DNA of 64,000 nucleotides from an uncultured Dorea sp. (GCA_910578495.1 CAJTRE010000002.1:53231-117230); one strand, 5' to 3'. Shown: positions 8,670 through 18,011, numbered from the stretch's first letter. The notes: generated by a model from the sequence alone, not told the origin. Program-made: numbers and translations.

Positions 8670-10142
8670 CTATACCTCAAGAGTGAACCAGAATTCAACT
8701 CCATTATCATAATTATTCACTCCATATTCTTGATGAAAAGACTCCATAATCGCTTTCACAATAGAAAGTCCGATTCCGTTTCCACCGTATTCTCTTGTAT
8801 GCGCTTTGTCCACCTTATAAAATTTATCCCAAATACGAGGAAGATCCTCCTCCGGAATCGGTGTTCCCGTATTAAACACAGTGACTTTTGCCCGTTTATC
8901 TTCTACTTTAATCTTTACTTCTACTACCCGGTCACCGTCCAGATGATGAAATGCGTTACTTACATAATTACGGATGACCTGCTCCACTTTAAATTCATCC
9001 GCCCACACATAGACCGGTTCCTGCTGCCGAAAAATCACTTTCGCCTCTTTCGGCTGCGCCAGTATCTCCATGTTCTGCAATACGCCATGAATGACATTTG
9101 TTAAGTCAAAACGCTCAAACGTAATCTCATCACCGCCAAATTCCAACTGGTTCAAAGTCAGCAGATTTTTCACCATCTGGTTCATCTTATCCGCCTCGTC
9201 CATAATAACATCACAATAAAACTCCATGCTCTCTTTATCACAGGCAACGCCGTCCTTTAATCCTTCTGCGTACCCTTGAATAAGAGCAATCGGCGTCTTT
9301 AGCTCATGAGACACATTTCCCATAAAATCATTTCTCATCTGCTCTAACTTTTCTTTCTGTTCAATGTCTTTCTGAAGATTATTATTCGCACTCTTAAGCT
9401 CGGAAATAGTACGCTCAAGTTTCCCAGACATCCGGTTAAAGTTTGCCCCCAGTTCTCCGATTTCATTCTGACCGCCACTCGTATATTTTGCATCAAAATC
9501 CAGATTTGCCATCCGGTCTGAAAGTACCGCAAGTTCCAGAATAGGATCAGTCAGTTTCTTGGAAAAATACCATACGAGCACCATACTCACAGCAAGCGCC
9601 GCACAGCCAATATAAATTAGAAAACGATTGGATAACATCGCGCTATCCTGAATACTCTCAAGAGGACTGCGAATCAGGAAATAGCTACCATCGTCAAGGA
9701 TTCCCCACATCTCGATATAGTTGGTCTGCGTCCATGGATCTTTTGCCTGACTAATCTGATACGTATCTGTACTTTCCAGCACTTTATTATTCTTCTGCGC
9801 CTGATTGAGAAGATACCCCATCAACTGTTTCCGCAAAACATCCATATCATAAACGTTCGTAATTACGCCCATATCTTCTTCACCCGTATCATTAATTACG
9901 AGAAAAGACATATTATTTCTCTCTGCCATCCTCCGAAGCTCTGCCGATAGATCAGGGGAATAAGCGGTTCCTTCCGCCATTGCCTGATTCAGTCTCTCGT
10001 ACATTCGGATAAACTTAATTTCCTTATTGCTCACATAAAAAGATCCCAGATAGTTTGCGTTAATCACAAAAAGTACCAGCATCACACAAACAATTACCCC
10101 GAGAAACATTACGATCATCTGACGTTTGATTGAATGTTTCAT
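8670..10142 (-). CDS. Sensor histidine kinase (HisKA/HATPase, HAMP)
   Basis: A 490-residue membrane sensor kinase. Transmembrane segments are at about residues 10-30 and 170-192, flanking an extracellular sensor region of about 140 residues. A HAMP linker follows, then the dimerisation and phosphoacceptor helix with SHELKTPIALIQGYAEG (H-box), and the ATPase with an N-box-like region, WDKFYKVD and GGNGIGLSIVKAI (G-box). It starts 3 bp after the stop of the response regulator gene, so the pair is one operon. The signal is unknown. The architecture resembles VanS/PhoR-like envelope sensors. Confidence 0.93.
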   Translation of the reverse strand: MKHSIKRQMIVMFLGVIVCVMLVLFVINANYLGSFYVSNKEIKFIRMYERLNQAMAEGTAYSPDLSAELRRMAERNNMSFLVINDTGEEDMGVITNVYDMDVLRKQLMGYLLNQAQKNNKVLESTDTYQISQAKDPWTQTNYIEMWGILDDGSYFLIRSPLESIQDSAMLSNRFLIYIGCAALAVSMVLVWYFSKKLTDPILELAVLSDRMANLDFDAKYTSGGQNEIGELGANFNRMSGKLERTISELKSANNNLQKDIEQKEKLEQMRNDFMGNVSHELKTPIALIQGYAEGLKDGVACDKESMEFYCDVIMDEADKMNQMVKNLLTLNQLEFGGDEITFERFDLTNVIHGVLQNMEILAQPKEAKVIFRQQEPVYVWADEFKVEQVIRNYVSNAFHHLDGDRVVEVKIKVEDKRAKVTVFNTGTPIPEEDLPRIWDKFYKVDKAHTREYGGNGIGLSIVKAIMESFHQEYGVNNYDNGVEFWFTLEV

Positions 10143-10145
10143 TTC

Positions 10146-10823
10146 CTATATCACCTCAAATTTATACCCCATACCCCAGATGGTTTTGATATAATTGCCC
10201 TTTTCTCCAAGCTTGCTTCGAAGCTTCTTTACATGAGTATCAATCGTTCTTGCATCTCCAAAGTAATCATAATTCCACACGTTATTGAGAATCTTCTCTC
10301 TGGAAAGTGCAATTCCCTGATTTTCTACAAAATAACTCAAAAGTTCAAATTCTTTAAAACTCAAATCGATAGTTTCACCGTCAATCTTCACCATATGGGC
10401 CGCTTTATCAATGACAATCCCACCCGCATCCACTGATTCTCCTAAGTCTGCCAAACGGCTTCTTCTAAGTACCGCTTCCACCCGGGCAACCAGAATCTTT
10501 GGACTAAACGGTTTGGAAATATATTCGTCCACGCCAAGTTCAAATCCCTGCAGTTCATCTCTTTCATCCGAGCGTGCCGTCAGCATAATAATGGGAACTT
10601 TAGAGTTCTGCCGTACTTCTCGGCATACTTGCCAGCCATCCATTTTCGGCATCATAATATCCAGAATCAAAAGATCAATACCCTTATTTTCATAGAAAAT
10701 TTCCATAGCTTCGAGACCGTCGCCTGCCTCCAGTACATAATATCCTGCCCTCTCTAAAAAGTCCCGGACTAATTTCCGCATTCTGCTCTCATCATCTACA
10801 ATTAATATCTTCGTCTTGTCCAT
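10146..10823 (-). CDS. OmpR/PhoB-family response regulator
   Basis: About 225 residues: a receiver domain (KILIVDDE acidic pocket, phosphoacceptor Asp in LLILDIMMP, conserved Thr in MLTAR and Lys in SKPF) and an OmpR winged helix (FELLSYF, NVWNYDYFGDARTIDTHVKKLRSKLG). I place the start at the ATG at 10823 rather than the in-frame ATG at 10838, because the GGAGG ribosome binding site lies between them, 6 bases before the inner ATG. It is the first gene of an operon with the kinase at 8670-10142. Direct targets are not visible here. Confidence 0.95.
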   Translation of the reverse strand: MDKTKILIVDDESRMRKLVRDFLERAGYYVLEAGDGLEAMEIFYENKGIDLLILDIMMPKMDGWQVCREVRQNSKVPIIMLTARSDERDELQGFELGVDEYISKPFSPKILVARVEAVLRRSRLADLGESVDAGGIVIDKAAHMVKIDGETIDLSFKEFELLSYFVENQGIALSREKILNNVWNYDYFGDARTIDTHVKKLRSKLGEKGNYIKTIWGMGYKFEVI

Positions 10824-10952
10824 GTTCTGCCTCCGCATGAAATCTGATTTTCATATTTCTTCTGTTTTTCATCTTACCAGACAAATATGTCGGAACTGTG
10901 AACACTGCTTTCCTATGCGCCGCTCCATTGAAATAACAAAATGATAAGGTTA

Positions 10953-12119
10953 TTACAAACTCCATCTAATGTCCATCATATAAGCTCCCTCTACAGATGG
11001 ATCTTCCAGCATCTTCAAAAGACTCTCTTTTGTGGCAAACACAACCGCACCATATCCTTGGATGCCTTTAGCCTCTATTTCCATAAGGACAGCCTCATAT
11101 CTGGATTTATCAAATGGAATTCCTCTTTGGGTATCTATAAATATTTCTCCAAACTCTTCATGATCTCCCACATATCGGATGAGTGATTTCATATGCTGTT
11201 CCATCATATCTGCCGTAATACTTTCAGGATATTCTCCATTCTCTTTTTGATTCAATTCCAGATATGGATATTTCTCATGGTCATAGAGATCACTTCTATC
11301 ATAACCTACAGGATCAGGCGCAAATCCCCAGTACTCCTGCGGAATACTTTCTATCACAATCGGAACATACATATAATTTCCCTCATACTTCTCCATAAAA
11401 TCAATAATCTCTTGCGCATTCTTTGTATCGTCAAACGAAATCGCCGCCTGAATAGAAAGATGATCCGGTAATTGTGCAAGCTTCTCTATTGCTTCTTCTT
11501 TCGCCAAACCACAATAATCCAAACCTGTTTCCGAGTTCCTGGTAAATCCATTAATCGGAAGGGAAGAAAATTTCCAAGATGAATCCGGTGCATACAAGTG
11601 GTTCCTCGTAAGCTGTAATGGATAATTGGTAGTTTTCCCTGCAATCTGCATCATTAATTCAATAGAGTATTTTCCATATCCTTCTTCCTGCACCGACACG
11701 TCGGCAAATCCTTTATCTCCACAGAATAATTCTGAATACGAATCCATTCCCATAATAAACTCCTCTTTAATGGCAGTTATTTTCGCTCCGTCTTCTTTAT
11801 ATCTTTTTACCGGCGAATAGTAAATGCTGTTTAAAAGCGGGGATAATCCATATATAATCAACAACACAATTATCGTTGCCAATGCAACTGCCATCACTAC
11901 ATATGTGCGGAATTTTCTCCGTACTGCACCAGATACTCGTTTGCCGAAACCACTCTCTTTCTTTCCAGGAATCTCCTCTTCTGACAGCGCCTCCTCTGGC
12001 TCTATATCCATATGTTCCAGTAATACCTGCATTTTCTCAATATCCGTTTCAATCTCTTCGGATGCCTCCTTGTCCAGCGTACCCTGTAAATATTTGTTGA
12101 ATTTTTCTTCATACTTCAT
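10953..12119 (-). CDS. Membrane anti-sigma factor (sigma factor regulator N/C domains)
   Basis: A 388-residue single-pass protein: an acidic cytoplasmic N-terminal region (1-85, with KYLQGTLDKEASEEIETD), a transmembrane helix at about 90-110, and a large extracellular C-terminal domain that I assign to the Sigma_reg_C type. Members hold a cognate ECF sigma factor at the membrane until a signal arrives. It follows the ECF sigma gene by 17 bp, which is the standard arrangement. AAGGAAGG lies upstream of the start. The inducing signal is unknown. Confidence 0.85.
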   Translation of the reverse strand: MKYEEKFNKYLQGTLDKEASEEIETDIEKMQVLLEHMDIEPEEALSEEEIPGKKESGFGKRVSGAVRRKFRTYVVMAVALATIIVLLIIYGLSPLLNSIYYSPVKRYKEDGAKITAIKEEFIMGMDSYSELFCGDKGFADVSVQEEGYGKYSIELMMQIAGKTTNYPLQLTRNHLYAPDSSWKFSSLPINGFTRNSETGLDYCGLAKEEAIEKLAQLPDHLSIQAAISFDDTKNAQEIIDFMEKYEGNYMYVPIVIESIPQEYWGFAPDPVGYDRSDLYDHEKYPYLELNQKENGEYPESITADMMEQHMKSLIRYVGDHEEFGEIFIDTQRGIPFDKSRYEAVLMEIEAKGIQGYGAVVFATKESLLKMLEDPSVEGAYMMDIRWSL

Positions 12120-12136
12120 AATGTCACCTTCCTTTA

Positions 12137-12628
12137 TTATATTGATTCATGTTCCAGATACTGTTTTAGTTTTTTCTTTGCCCGATACAAAATCACCCTT
12201 ACATTTCCATGAGACAGATTTAAAATACTGCCGATTGCTTCTTGAGACAGCCCCGAAAACCAATAGAGTACGACCGCTTCTTTCTCTGTTTCACTTAACC
12301 TCAGAATTGCCTGATATAATTGCTGGTTCTTTTCTTTCTGTATGAGCTGTTCCAACAGCGCTGTTTCCTTCCCCGGCTGATTCTCATCCAGTTCTTCCCA
12401 TCCACGCCGGCGCTCCTTTCTGAAGTAATCCAGATAAAGATTCCTTGCCACCCGCAAAAGCCATGGTAATACACCCTCTTCTGCAAGATCAATGGAACAA
12501 AGCGCTTTCACAAACGTTTCCTGCATCAAGTCTTCTGCCAGGTCATGATTCCGGCAAAGAGAATACAGATATAAATAAACCTTTTTCGTATATTTATAAT
12601 AAACCTGCTGAAGAATATCTTTTTCCAC
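12137..12628 (-). CDS. ECF sigma factor (RNA polymerase sigma-70 family)
   Basis: A 163-residue ECF sigma factor with region 2 (DLAEDLMQETFVKAL and WLLRVARNLYLDYFRKERR) and region 4 (LRLSETEKEAVVLYWFSGLSQEAIG). The start codon is GTG at 12628 with GGAGG 9-10 bases upstream. It is the first gene of the pair with the anti-sigma factor at 10953-12119. ECF factors usually activate their own operon. A second, different ECF factor is encoded at 62638-63183. Confidence 0.93.
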   Translation of the reverse strand: MEKDILQQVYYKYTKKVYLYLYSLCRNHDLAEDLMQETFVKALCSIDLAEEGVLPWLLRVARNLYLDYFRKERRRGWEELDENQPGKETALLEQLIQKEKNQQLYQAILRLSETEKEAVVLYWFSGLSQEAIGSILNLSHGNVRVILYRAKKKLKQYLEHESI

Positions 12629-12693
12629 TTTGCCACCTCCTCATATATAAATAACGTATTACTTTCCAAAATGTTACAATATAATCTATCATA

Positions 12694-12734
12694 AAACAAA
12701 AACAGACCGGCAAAGCAGCATACTCTGTCCGGTC
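12694..12734 (-). terminator. Terminator after the DUF3169 gene
   Basis: On the minus strand GGACCGG and CCGGTC(T) pair across a loop of about 18 bases and are followed by TTTTTGTTTT (complement of 12693-12702). It lies 21-60 bp beyond the stop at 12756 and isolates the xre/DUF3169 operon from the sigma factor gene. Confidence 0.75.
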
Positions 12735-12755
12735 CGAGTTTTAACATTTAAATGT

Positions 12756-13526
12756 TTAAATCGGTATATGAGGCTTCATACAATGATATGTGTAAATAAT
12801 AACTGAAAGGATGTTACACACTGTCAAAAGTATGACCGCACTCAACCCATTTCCAAAAGACAATTCGCACATCATTGCAATCACTGATGCAAACAGCAGA
12901 ATTGATTTTGTTGAGGTAAATGCATGAAATCCCGCTTCATACATCTGTTGCTTTTCTGCCTCATCACAGCCTGCGATCCAGTCTTTCTTAAAGCTCCAGT
13001 CTGCCGCATCTCCTTGTTTTAGCGGCTCTTTTCTGCGAATCTGTTTGATAGCGGCGACCTGATAAAATCCACAAACTACCCCAATTGCCACAAACAATAC
13101 GGTCGACCATACAAAATTATTAATATTTGTCTTACGCTGTATCTCGAAACCAAATGTCAATAATGGAAAAGCAAGATACAAAATTATACTGGTTCCTGTC
13201 ATTCCAATATTTCCCCAAAAACTATAACGTTTATCAATCACATCCTGATTGTCATCATCCTCAATTTCCCGGCACTGTTTAATAATCGCTTCGCCTTTCC
13301 GATAACAAATAATGCTGATCACAACTGCTGCCACTAACAACATTCCAATAAGTATAACTAAATGCGAACCGATCCACAGATAAGCAGCCTCAAATCCTGC
13401 TTCAACTCCTTCTTCAAAAAACACAAAACCTGCTCCGCACATTCCTCCAATCACGCCGCCAAGCGCCATCCACATCAAAAACTTAATATAGGATTTCTTA
13501 CCAGCCTTTTGCTCTTTTCCTGCCAT
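12756..13526 (-). CDS. DUF3169-like membrane protein, partner of the Xre regulator
   Basis: About 256 residues. A short Lys-rich N-terminus is followed by transmembrane segments at about 15-35, 45-65, 110-130, 135-155, and a C-terminal pair at about 205-245. I read it as DUF3169 family, commonly encoded directly after a small Xre regulator. I place the start at the ATG at 13526, because AGGAGG lies 9 bases before it and overlaps the upstream in-frame ATG. That start is one base past the xre stop, so the two are translationally coupled. Function is unknown. Confidence 0.8.
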   Translation of the reverse strand: MAGKEQKAGKKSYIKFLMWMALGGVIGGMCGAGFVFFEEGVEAGFEAAYLWIGSHLVILIGMLLVAAVVISIICYRKGEAIIKQCREIEDDDNQDVIDKRYSFWGNIGMTGTSIILYLAFPLLTFGFEIQRKTNINNFVWSTVLFVAIGVVCGFYQVAAIKQIRRKEPLKQGDAADWSFKKDWIAGCDEAEKQQMYEAGFHAFTSTKSILLFASVIAMMCELSFGNGLSAVILLTVCNILSVIIYTYHCMKPHIPI

Positions 13527-13527
13527 A

Positions 13528-13734
13528 CTAATCATCCTCCTCATACACGAATATATCCTCTACAGTCACTTCAAATATCTTTGCCAGCTTTAACGCCAGT
13601 GTCACAGACGGCGAATAATCTCCCCGTTCAATGAGACTGATGGTTTGTCTGGATACACTTGCAAGTTTTCCAAGCTCTGATTGGTTAATTCCCAACCTCG
13701 CTCTATGCTCTTTTAATCTATTTTGCAGCGCCAT
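13528..13734 (-). CDS. Small Xre-family HTH regulator
   Basis: A compact 68-residue DNA-binding protein: a Cro/CI-type HTH (RLGINQSELGKLASVSRQTISLIERG) and a short tail ending FVYEEDD. The start is set at ATG 13734, because AAGGGGAG lies 6 bases upstream and overlaps the alternative GTG/ATG starts. It forms an operon with the DUF3169 gene. Its promoter carries two TGACAA-N6-TTGTCA inverted repeats and one half-site, and the same array recurs before the gene at 19537-19863. It is therefore the obvious candidate to bind both promoters (inference). Confidence 0.92.
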   Translation of the reverse strand: MALQNRLKEHRARLGINQSELGKLASVSRQTISLIERGDYSPSVTLALKLAKIFEVTVEDIFVYEEDD

Positions 13735-13785
13735 ACACATCTCCCCTTCGACCACATAATTGTTTTTCAGTTAACGCGTTATCAT

Positions 13786-13859
13786 TGACAATGTAATATC
13801 ACATTTTGACAATTATTCTTGTCATCTTTAATATATCATATGACAACTTTATTTGTCAA
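13786..13859 (-). promoter_or_regulatory. xre promoter with two TGACAA-N6-TTGTCA operators and a half-site
   Basis: Perfect inverted repeats lie at 13841-13858 and 13807-13824 (centres 34 bp apart), with a half-site at 13786-13791 a further 27 bp on. On the minus strand TTGACA (13859-13854) overlaps the first operator and serves as -35, with TATATT as -10 about 18 bp later. The second operator falls at the expected transcription start. The arrangement and about 50 bp of sequence are repeated at 19408-19481. Confidence 0.85.
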
Positions 13860-14085
13860 ATATAAAATTTTCCTATATTCTCTAGATGTAACTATCCCAT
13901 AAAAAAACATCCAGCCAAAGCCAGACGTATATTACCCTTGTTATCTATATAACCCATTTCTGGGGATTTTTTCAGTACACTAAACATATGCCATAGCATT
14001 ATCCATAGAATGCCTGGGTTTGAAAAGCCTGACATTCCATGGTATTCTCTTAGGAATCAGAGTGTAAAATCAGTATTTACCGTTG

Positions 14086-14238
14086 CTATTCTTCCATCAA
14101 TTTCCGGAGTTCTTTCACCCGTTCCTCCGTAACCCCCATTACTGCACATATGGTCTCTACTGATATTCCCTTTTTGCATAAAACATCCTATAAGTTCTGC
14201 AATATCACTTCCATTATCTATGTTTGTATTAACAATAT
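14086..14238 (-). pseudogene. Decayed C-terminal gene fragment, possibly Rpn/transposase-like
   Basis: The 14 kb gap between the xre promoter and the GNAT gene holds a minus-strand coding remnant. One frame reads DINIVNTNIDNGSDIAELIG; after a single-base shift near 14175 a second frame reads KKGISVETICAVMGV then TEERVKELRKLMEE and a stop at 14086-14088. The second part resembles the short helical tail often found at the end of Rpn-family (PD-(D/E)XK) proteins. There is no start codon or ribosome binding site. Between 13860 and 14085 I see nothing else I can name. Confidence 0.4.
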
Positions 14239-14676
14239 TTATATCGTATAAAACTCATACACCATGACCTCTGACTCGCATCCGTTATGATACTGAGGAC
14301 ATTTCCCGCATTTTGTCTGAAACGGCGCTATCTCCCTGGACACCACACGAAAACCTAACTTTTCGTAAAATCCCGGCACTTTTCCAGTCAGCCAGATTCG
14401 TTTAGCTCCCAGCCTCTCTGCTTCCTCCATAACCGCCGCTACCATCTGTTTCCCGTAACCCCTGCCTCTTTGTGCTTCTTCTACCGCCACATGGCGAAGA
14501 ACGTATTCGCCGTTCACCTTACACAAGCCTCCTGCCGCCTGTCTGAGTCCCGATTCATCCAGAAGCTCAAAACAAGTAATCATGCCTTCCGGGGCAGGAT
14601 CTTCTGGACTAATCTCAAGCCCCGAACGTACAAACAAATCTACCATTGAAAAATAATCCATTGTCTTTCGTATCAT
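14239..14676 (-). CDS. GNAT-family N-acetyltransferase
   Basis: A 145-residue GNAT domain. Motif A is clear: LRHVAVEEAQRGRGYGKQMV with the acetyl-CoA pyrophosphate loop RGRGYG, followed by the EAERLGAKRIWLTG strand and FYEKLGFRVVSRE. The C-terminus has CGKCPQYHNGC, an extra Cys cluster of the kind that may bind zinc. AGGAGG lies 7 bases before the ATG. It begins 11 bp after the small helical gene at 14688, so both may be one transcript. The substrate is unknown. Confidence 0.88.
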   Translation of the reverse strand: MIRKTMDYFSMVDLFVRSGLEISPEDPAPEGMITCFELLDESGLRQAAGGLCKVNGEYVLRHVAVEEAQRGRGYGKQMVAAVMEEAERLGAKRIWLTGKVPGFYEKLGFRVVSREIAPFQTKCGKCPQYHNGCESEVMVYEFYTI

Positions 14677-14687
14677 AGCACGTCCTC

Positions 14688-14927
14688 CTAATCTTCCTGA
14701 ATCCCCAAGATTTCCGCCAACACCTCTATCATAATCTCATTCGTACAGGATTTCACATAACCCATCATATGTAAAGATATTTCATCCTGTTTCTGAGCCT
14801 CTGTGAGCGAATCGTCATGTTTTGTCTCGTCAATCAGTTTAATAAGCTGGGGCGTCAGTTCCTCATAAATCTCTATTGTTGTGTGTGTCACTAATTGCCT
14901 TAAATCCTCTTTCTTTACCGGTACCAT
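14688..14927 (-). CDS. Small helical protein of unknown function
   Basis: A 79-residue soluble protein, mostly predicted helix and acidic, with no signal peptide, membrane segment or known motif. The good ribosome binding site (AGGAGG) and tight packing with the GNAT gene support it as real. I do not recognise the family. Confidence 0.65.
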   Translation of the reverse strand: MVPVKKEDLRQLVTHTTIEIYEELTPQLIKLIDETKHDDSLTEAQKQDEISLHMMGYVKSCTNEIMIEVLAEILGIQED

Positions 14928-14969
14928 CGTTCCTCCTATTATGAATGCTGTCTATAGCTGCATTCGTTG

Positions 14970-15440
14970 TTATACATTCAAATTCCTTACTTTAAAGTCT
15001 CTTTCTGCCTCACGCTTCTGGTCTTTCTTAGCAATATCCTGCCGTTTATCATAAAGTTTCTTACCTTTGGCAAGCCCAATTTCGACTTTCACCAGACTTC
15101 CTTTAAAATATACTTTTAATGGCACAATCGCTACTCCTTTTTCTTTTGTCTTTCCGAGCATCTTATTAATCTCGTTTTTATGCAAAAGAAGTTTACGTAC
15201 CCGAAGCGGATCTTTATTGAAAATATTTCCTTTCTCATAAGGGCTGATATGCATACCATAGATAAACATTTCTCCGTTTTCTATGCGGATAAATGACTCC
15301 TTGATACTACATTTTCCCATACGAAGGGACTTCACCTCTGTACCATGAAGGGCGATGCCCGCCTCGTAGTTTTCCAAAATAAAATAATCGTGATATGCTT
15401 TTTTATTATTTGCAATCATCTTCCCATTTGTCTTTGCCAT
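14970..15440 (-). CDS. smpB: SsrA-binding protein SmpB
   Basis: A 156-residue tmRNA-binding protein for trans-translation ribosome rescue. It has the typical NKKAYHDYFILENYEAGIAL start, the GTEVKSLRMGKCSIKESF core, and the basic C-terminal tail KKLYDKRQDIAKKDQKR that enters the mRNA channel. I place the start at ATG 15440; an in-frame GTG three bases earlier is less likely. The ATG shares one base with the rnr stop (TGATG), a translational coupling. SmpB also recruits RNase R, the upstream neighbour, so the pairing is functional. No tmRNA gene is recognisable nearby. Confidence 0.97.
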   Translation of the reverse strand: MAKTNGKMIANNKKAYHDYFILENYEAGIALHGTEVKSLRMGKCSIKESFIRIENGEMFIYGMHISPYEKGNIFNKDPLRVRKLLLHKNEINKMLGKTKEKGVAIVPLKVYFKGSLVKVEIGLAKGKKLYDKRQDIAKKDQKREAERDFKVRNLNV

Positions 15441-17581
15441 CACTCTTCCTCCACCTTTTTTGCAATTTCAAAATCTATCGTTCTAGTCATGCGGTCTGTA
15501 TCAATCACTCGGACACAGATTCTCTGACCTAATTTGTACGTCTTAAGGGTATGAATACCAACCATCTCATGGCGTTCTTCTATATAGTCGTAGTGATCAT
15601 CGGTCATATTTACCACATGAACCAGACCTTCCACTGTATTTTCCAGCTCTACATACATCCCCCAACGGGTAATGCTGGAAATCACTCCCTCAAAACACTC
15701 TCCAATACGTTCCTGCATATACTCAACTTTTTTAAGCTTGACGGTTTCACGCTCTGCCTCCTCGGCCCGCCGTTCTGTTTCACTGGAATGTTTTGTTACT
15801 TCCGGCAAAATTTTATGATAATGTTCCTGTTTTGCATTATTCATACGTCCCCGAAGATTATCTTTGATAATCCGATGGATTTGAAGATCCGGGTAACGGC
15901 GTATAGGGGAAGTAAAATGTGTATAGTAGCTTGCCGCCAAACCAAAATGCCCTGTATTTTCCGGGGTATATTTTGCCTGTCTCATGGAGCGCAGGGCAAG
16001 ACGGCTGATTAAAGCTTCTTCTGGTGTACCTTCCACTTTTCCCAATAATTTCTGCACTTCTTTCGGACGAATCTCATTTGCCCCTATGTGCATAGAGTAA
16101 CCAAAGTTATTAATAAACGTGGCAAGGGCATGAATCTTTTCCTCGTCCGGAGCTTCATGTGTACGATATACGAACGGAATCTCCTGCCAGAAATAATCTT
16201 CTGCCACTGTCTCATTGGCAAGAAGCATAAAATCCTCAATTATTTTTGTCGCTGCATTTCTGTCATAAGGTTTCAGATCAATCGGTCTCCCGTTTTCATC
16301 AAGAATCAGCTTTGTCTCCGGGAAATCAAAATCAATAGAGCCTCTCCTTTTTCTCCGCTCTCTCAGTATACCAGATAATTCCTGCATAAGTTCAAACATG
16401 GGCACAAGTTTTTCATATTTTTTACGCTCTGCTTCGTCATCATCTGCCAGAATCCTTTTGACACTTGTATAACTCATTCTCTCTGTTACATGAATTACTG
16501 TCTCTGCAATCTCATGATCAATTACTACGCCTTTCGAATTCACCGTCATAATACAACTAAGTGCAAGACGGTCTTCTCCTGCATTTAAAGAACAGATTCC
16601 ATTAGACAAAATATGCGGAAGCATTGGAATTACGCGGTCTGCCAGATACACACTAGTACCGCGGTTATATGCTTCTTTGTCAAGAGCGCTGTTTTCCTGT
16701 ACATAATTCGTCACATCTGCAATATGCACACCGAGAATATAATTTTCTCCATCCCGCACAAGAGAAACCGCATCATCCAAGTCTTTGGCATCCTCACCAT
16801 CAATGGTCACCATCTGCCAGTTACGGATGTCTTTACGCCCGGACATATCTGCTTCACTGACCGGTTTTGACACACGTTCTGCCTGATTGAGAATTTTCTC
16901 AGAAAATTCTACCGGAAGCTCATACCCTTTCACAATAGACATAATATCCGTACCCGGATCATTAATGTGACCGATAATCTCCTCAATGACGCCTTCGGGT
17001 TTCTGTCTATCGTCTCCATAAGAAGTCAGCTTCACAACTACCTTATGGCCATTCACTGCTCCTTTGGACTTTTCGATAGGAATAAAAATATCTTTTAACA
17101 TTTTCTGATTATCTGGAAGCACAAAGCCATAGTTCTTACCTGGTTTCATCTGATATAATCCTACAACCTTTTTCATACCCCGTTCAATAACACAAGTAAT
17201 TTTACCCTCCCGGCTTCTTCCATCCGGCTCTCTGATAATTGTAAACTCTACGGTATCGCCGTCAAACGCACCATTCGTATTCTCCTCAGCAATAAAGATA
17301 TCCGGACTTCCATCCTCCTGAATGATAAAACCAAACCCTCTGGCATTCGCCCGATAAACACCGGTCAGACGCTTTGCCTCGCCCTTACAGTATTTTCCTC
17401 TCTTTGATAAATATATCTTGCCGTCTGCCTCTAAGGACTCTAATGTCAAGCGCAAATCATCCCTTTTTTCTTTCGGAACTTGCAGAAGCATCGCAAGTTC
17501 TTTAAATTTCATAGGTGTATATAAACTGTCGCACATCAAATCATAAACCACTTTTTTTCGTTTTTCAAATGTCTTGTCCAA
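15440..17581 (-). CDS. rnr: Ribonuclease R
   Basis: A 713-residue 3'-5' exoribonuclease: an N-terminal HTH-like region (1-65), two cold-shock domains (GFGFIIQEDGSPDIFI and YGFVLPDN), the RNB catalytic domain with the acidic site DGEDAKDLDDAVS (about residue 270), and a C-terminal S1 domain (about 635-712). It degrades structured RNA and assists trans-translation with SmpB. The start is TTG at 17581, with AGGAGGG 11 bases upstream and no in-frame ATG until after the conserved region begins. It is first of the rnr-smpB pair, 91 bp after secG. Confidence 0.96.
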   Translation of the reverse strand: MDKTFEKRKKVVYDLMCDSLYTPMKFKELAMLLQVPKEKRDDLRLTLESLEADGKIYLSKRGKYCKGEAKRLTGVYRANARGFGFIIQEDGSPDIFIAEENTNGAFDGDTVEFTIIREPDGRSREGKITCVIERGMKKVVGLYQMKPGKNYGFVLPDNQKMLKDIFIPIEKSKGAVNGHKVVVKLTSYGDDRQKPEGVIEEIIGHINDPGTDIMSIVKGYELPVEFSEKILNQAERVSKPVSEADMSGRKDIRNWQMVTIDGEDAKDLDDAVSLVRDGENYILGVHIADVTNYVQENSALDKEAYNRGTSVYLADRVIPMLPHILSNGICSLNAGEDRLALSCIMTVNSKGVVIDHEIAETVIHVTERMSYTSVKRILADDDEAERKKYEKLVPMFELMQELSGILRERRKRRGSIDFDFPETKLILDENGRPIDLKPYDRNAATKIIEDFMLLANETVAEDYFWQEIPFVYRTHEAPDEEKIHALATFINNFGYSMHIGANEIRPKEVQKLLGKVEGTPEEALISRLALRSMRQAKYTPENTGHFGLAASYYTHFTSPIRRYPDLQIHRIIKDNLRGRMNNAKQEHYHKILPEVTKHSSETERRAEEAERETVKLKKVEYMQERIGECFEGVISSITRWGMYVELENTVEGLVHVVNMTDDHYDYIEERHEMVGIHTLKTYKLGQRICVRVIDTDRMTRTIDFEIAKKVEEE

Positions 17582-17623
17582 TTCTCACAAGCCCTCCTGT
17601 ATTGTATATAGTTAAATGATAAA

Positions 17624-17647
17624 GGACACTCCTATACAGGAGTGTCC
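17624..17647. terminator. Perfect 10-bp hairpin between secG and rnr
   Basis: GGACACTCCT (17624-17633) and AGGAGTGTCC (17638-17647) pair around a 4-base loop. On the minus strand it is followed only by TTTATCATTT, so termination may be partial, letting some secG transcripts enter rnr. Confidence 0.6.
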
Positions 17648-17672
17648 CACTGTTTTTGTAAATTAATACTTC

Positions 17673-17915
17673 TTACGCAAATACTTTTAAATTCAACACT
17701 GCTGCCAGTACAATAAACAGAACCGCCAGAAACTTCGTAGACTTTACAAGCGCCCCTTCCATGGAACGTCCTTTATTCTGTCCCCAATAAGAATCTGCCA
17801 TACCTCCAATCGTTCCAAGTCCTGCAGACTTACCTTCCTGTAATAAAACGATAGCAGATAATGCGATACAATCTATTGCAAATATAATCATTAAAACTGT
17901 TTTTAAAATCTCCAC
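17673..17915 (-). CDS. secG: Preprotein translocase subunit SecG
   Basis: An 80-residue membrane protein with two transmembrane helices (about 5-25 and 58-78). The conserved loop VLLQEGKSAGLGTIGG is the SecG signature. It is part of the SecYEG channel. The downstream order secG-rnr-smpB is a common Firmicutes arrangement. Confidence 0.95.
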   Translation of the reverse strand: MEILKTVLMIIFAIDCIALSAIVLLQEGKSAGLGTIGGMADSYWGQNKGRSMEGALVKSTKFLAVLFIVLAAVLNLKVFA

Positions 17916-18011
17916 TTTCTACACCTCCTGCGAATAAACCACTGTTATTCTATCATAGGTACATCAATATGACAAGTAGAAAATCTAAAAATGATTGTAA
18001 CTATATCCGAA

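Noticed and set aside
13860..14240. Possible tmRNA (ssrA) gene near smpB
   Set aside because: No tRNA-like 5' and 3' ends, no tag-peptide frame; the region holds a coding remnant instead.
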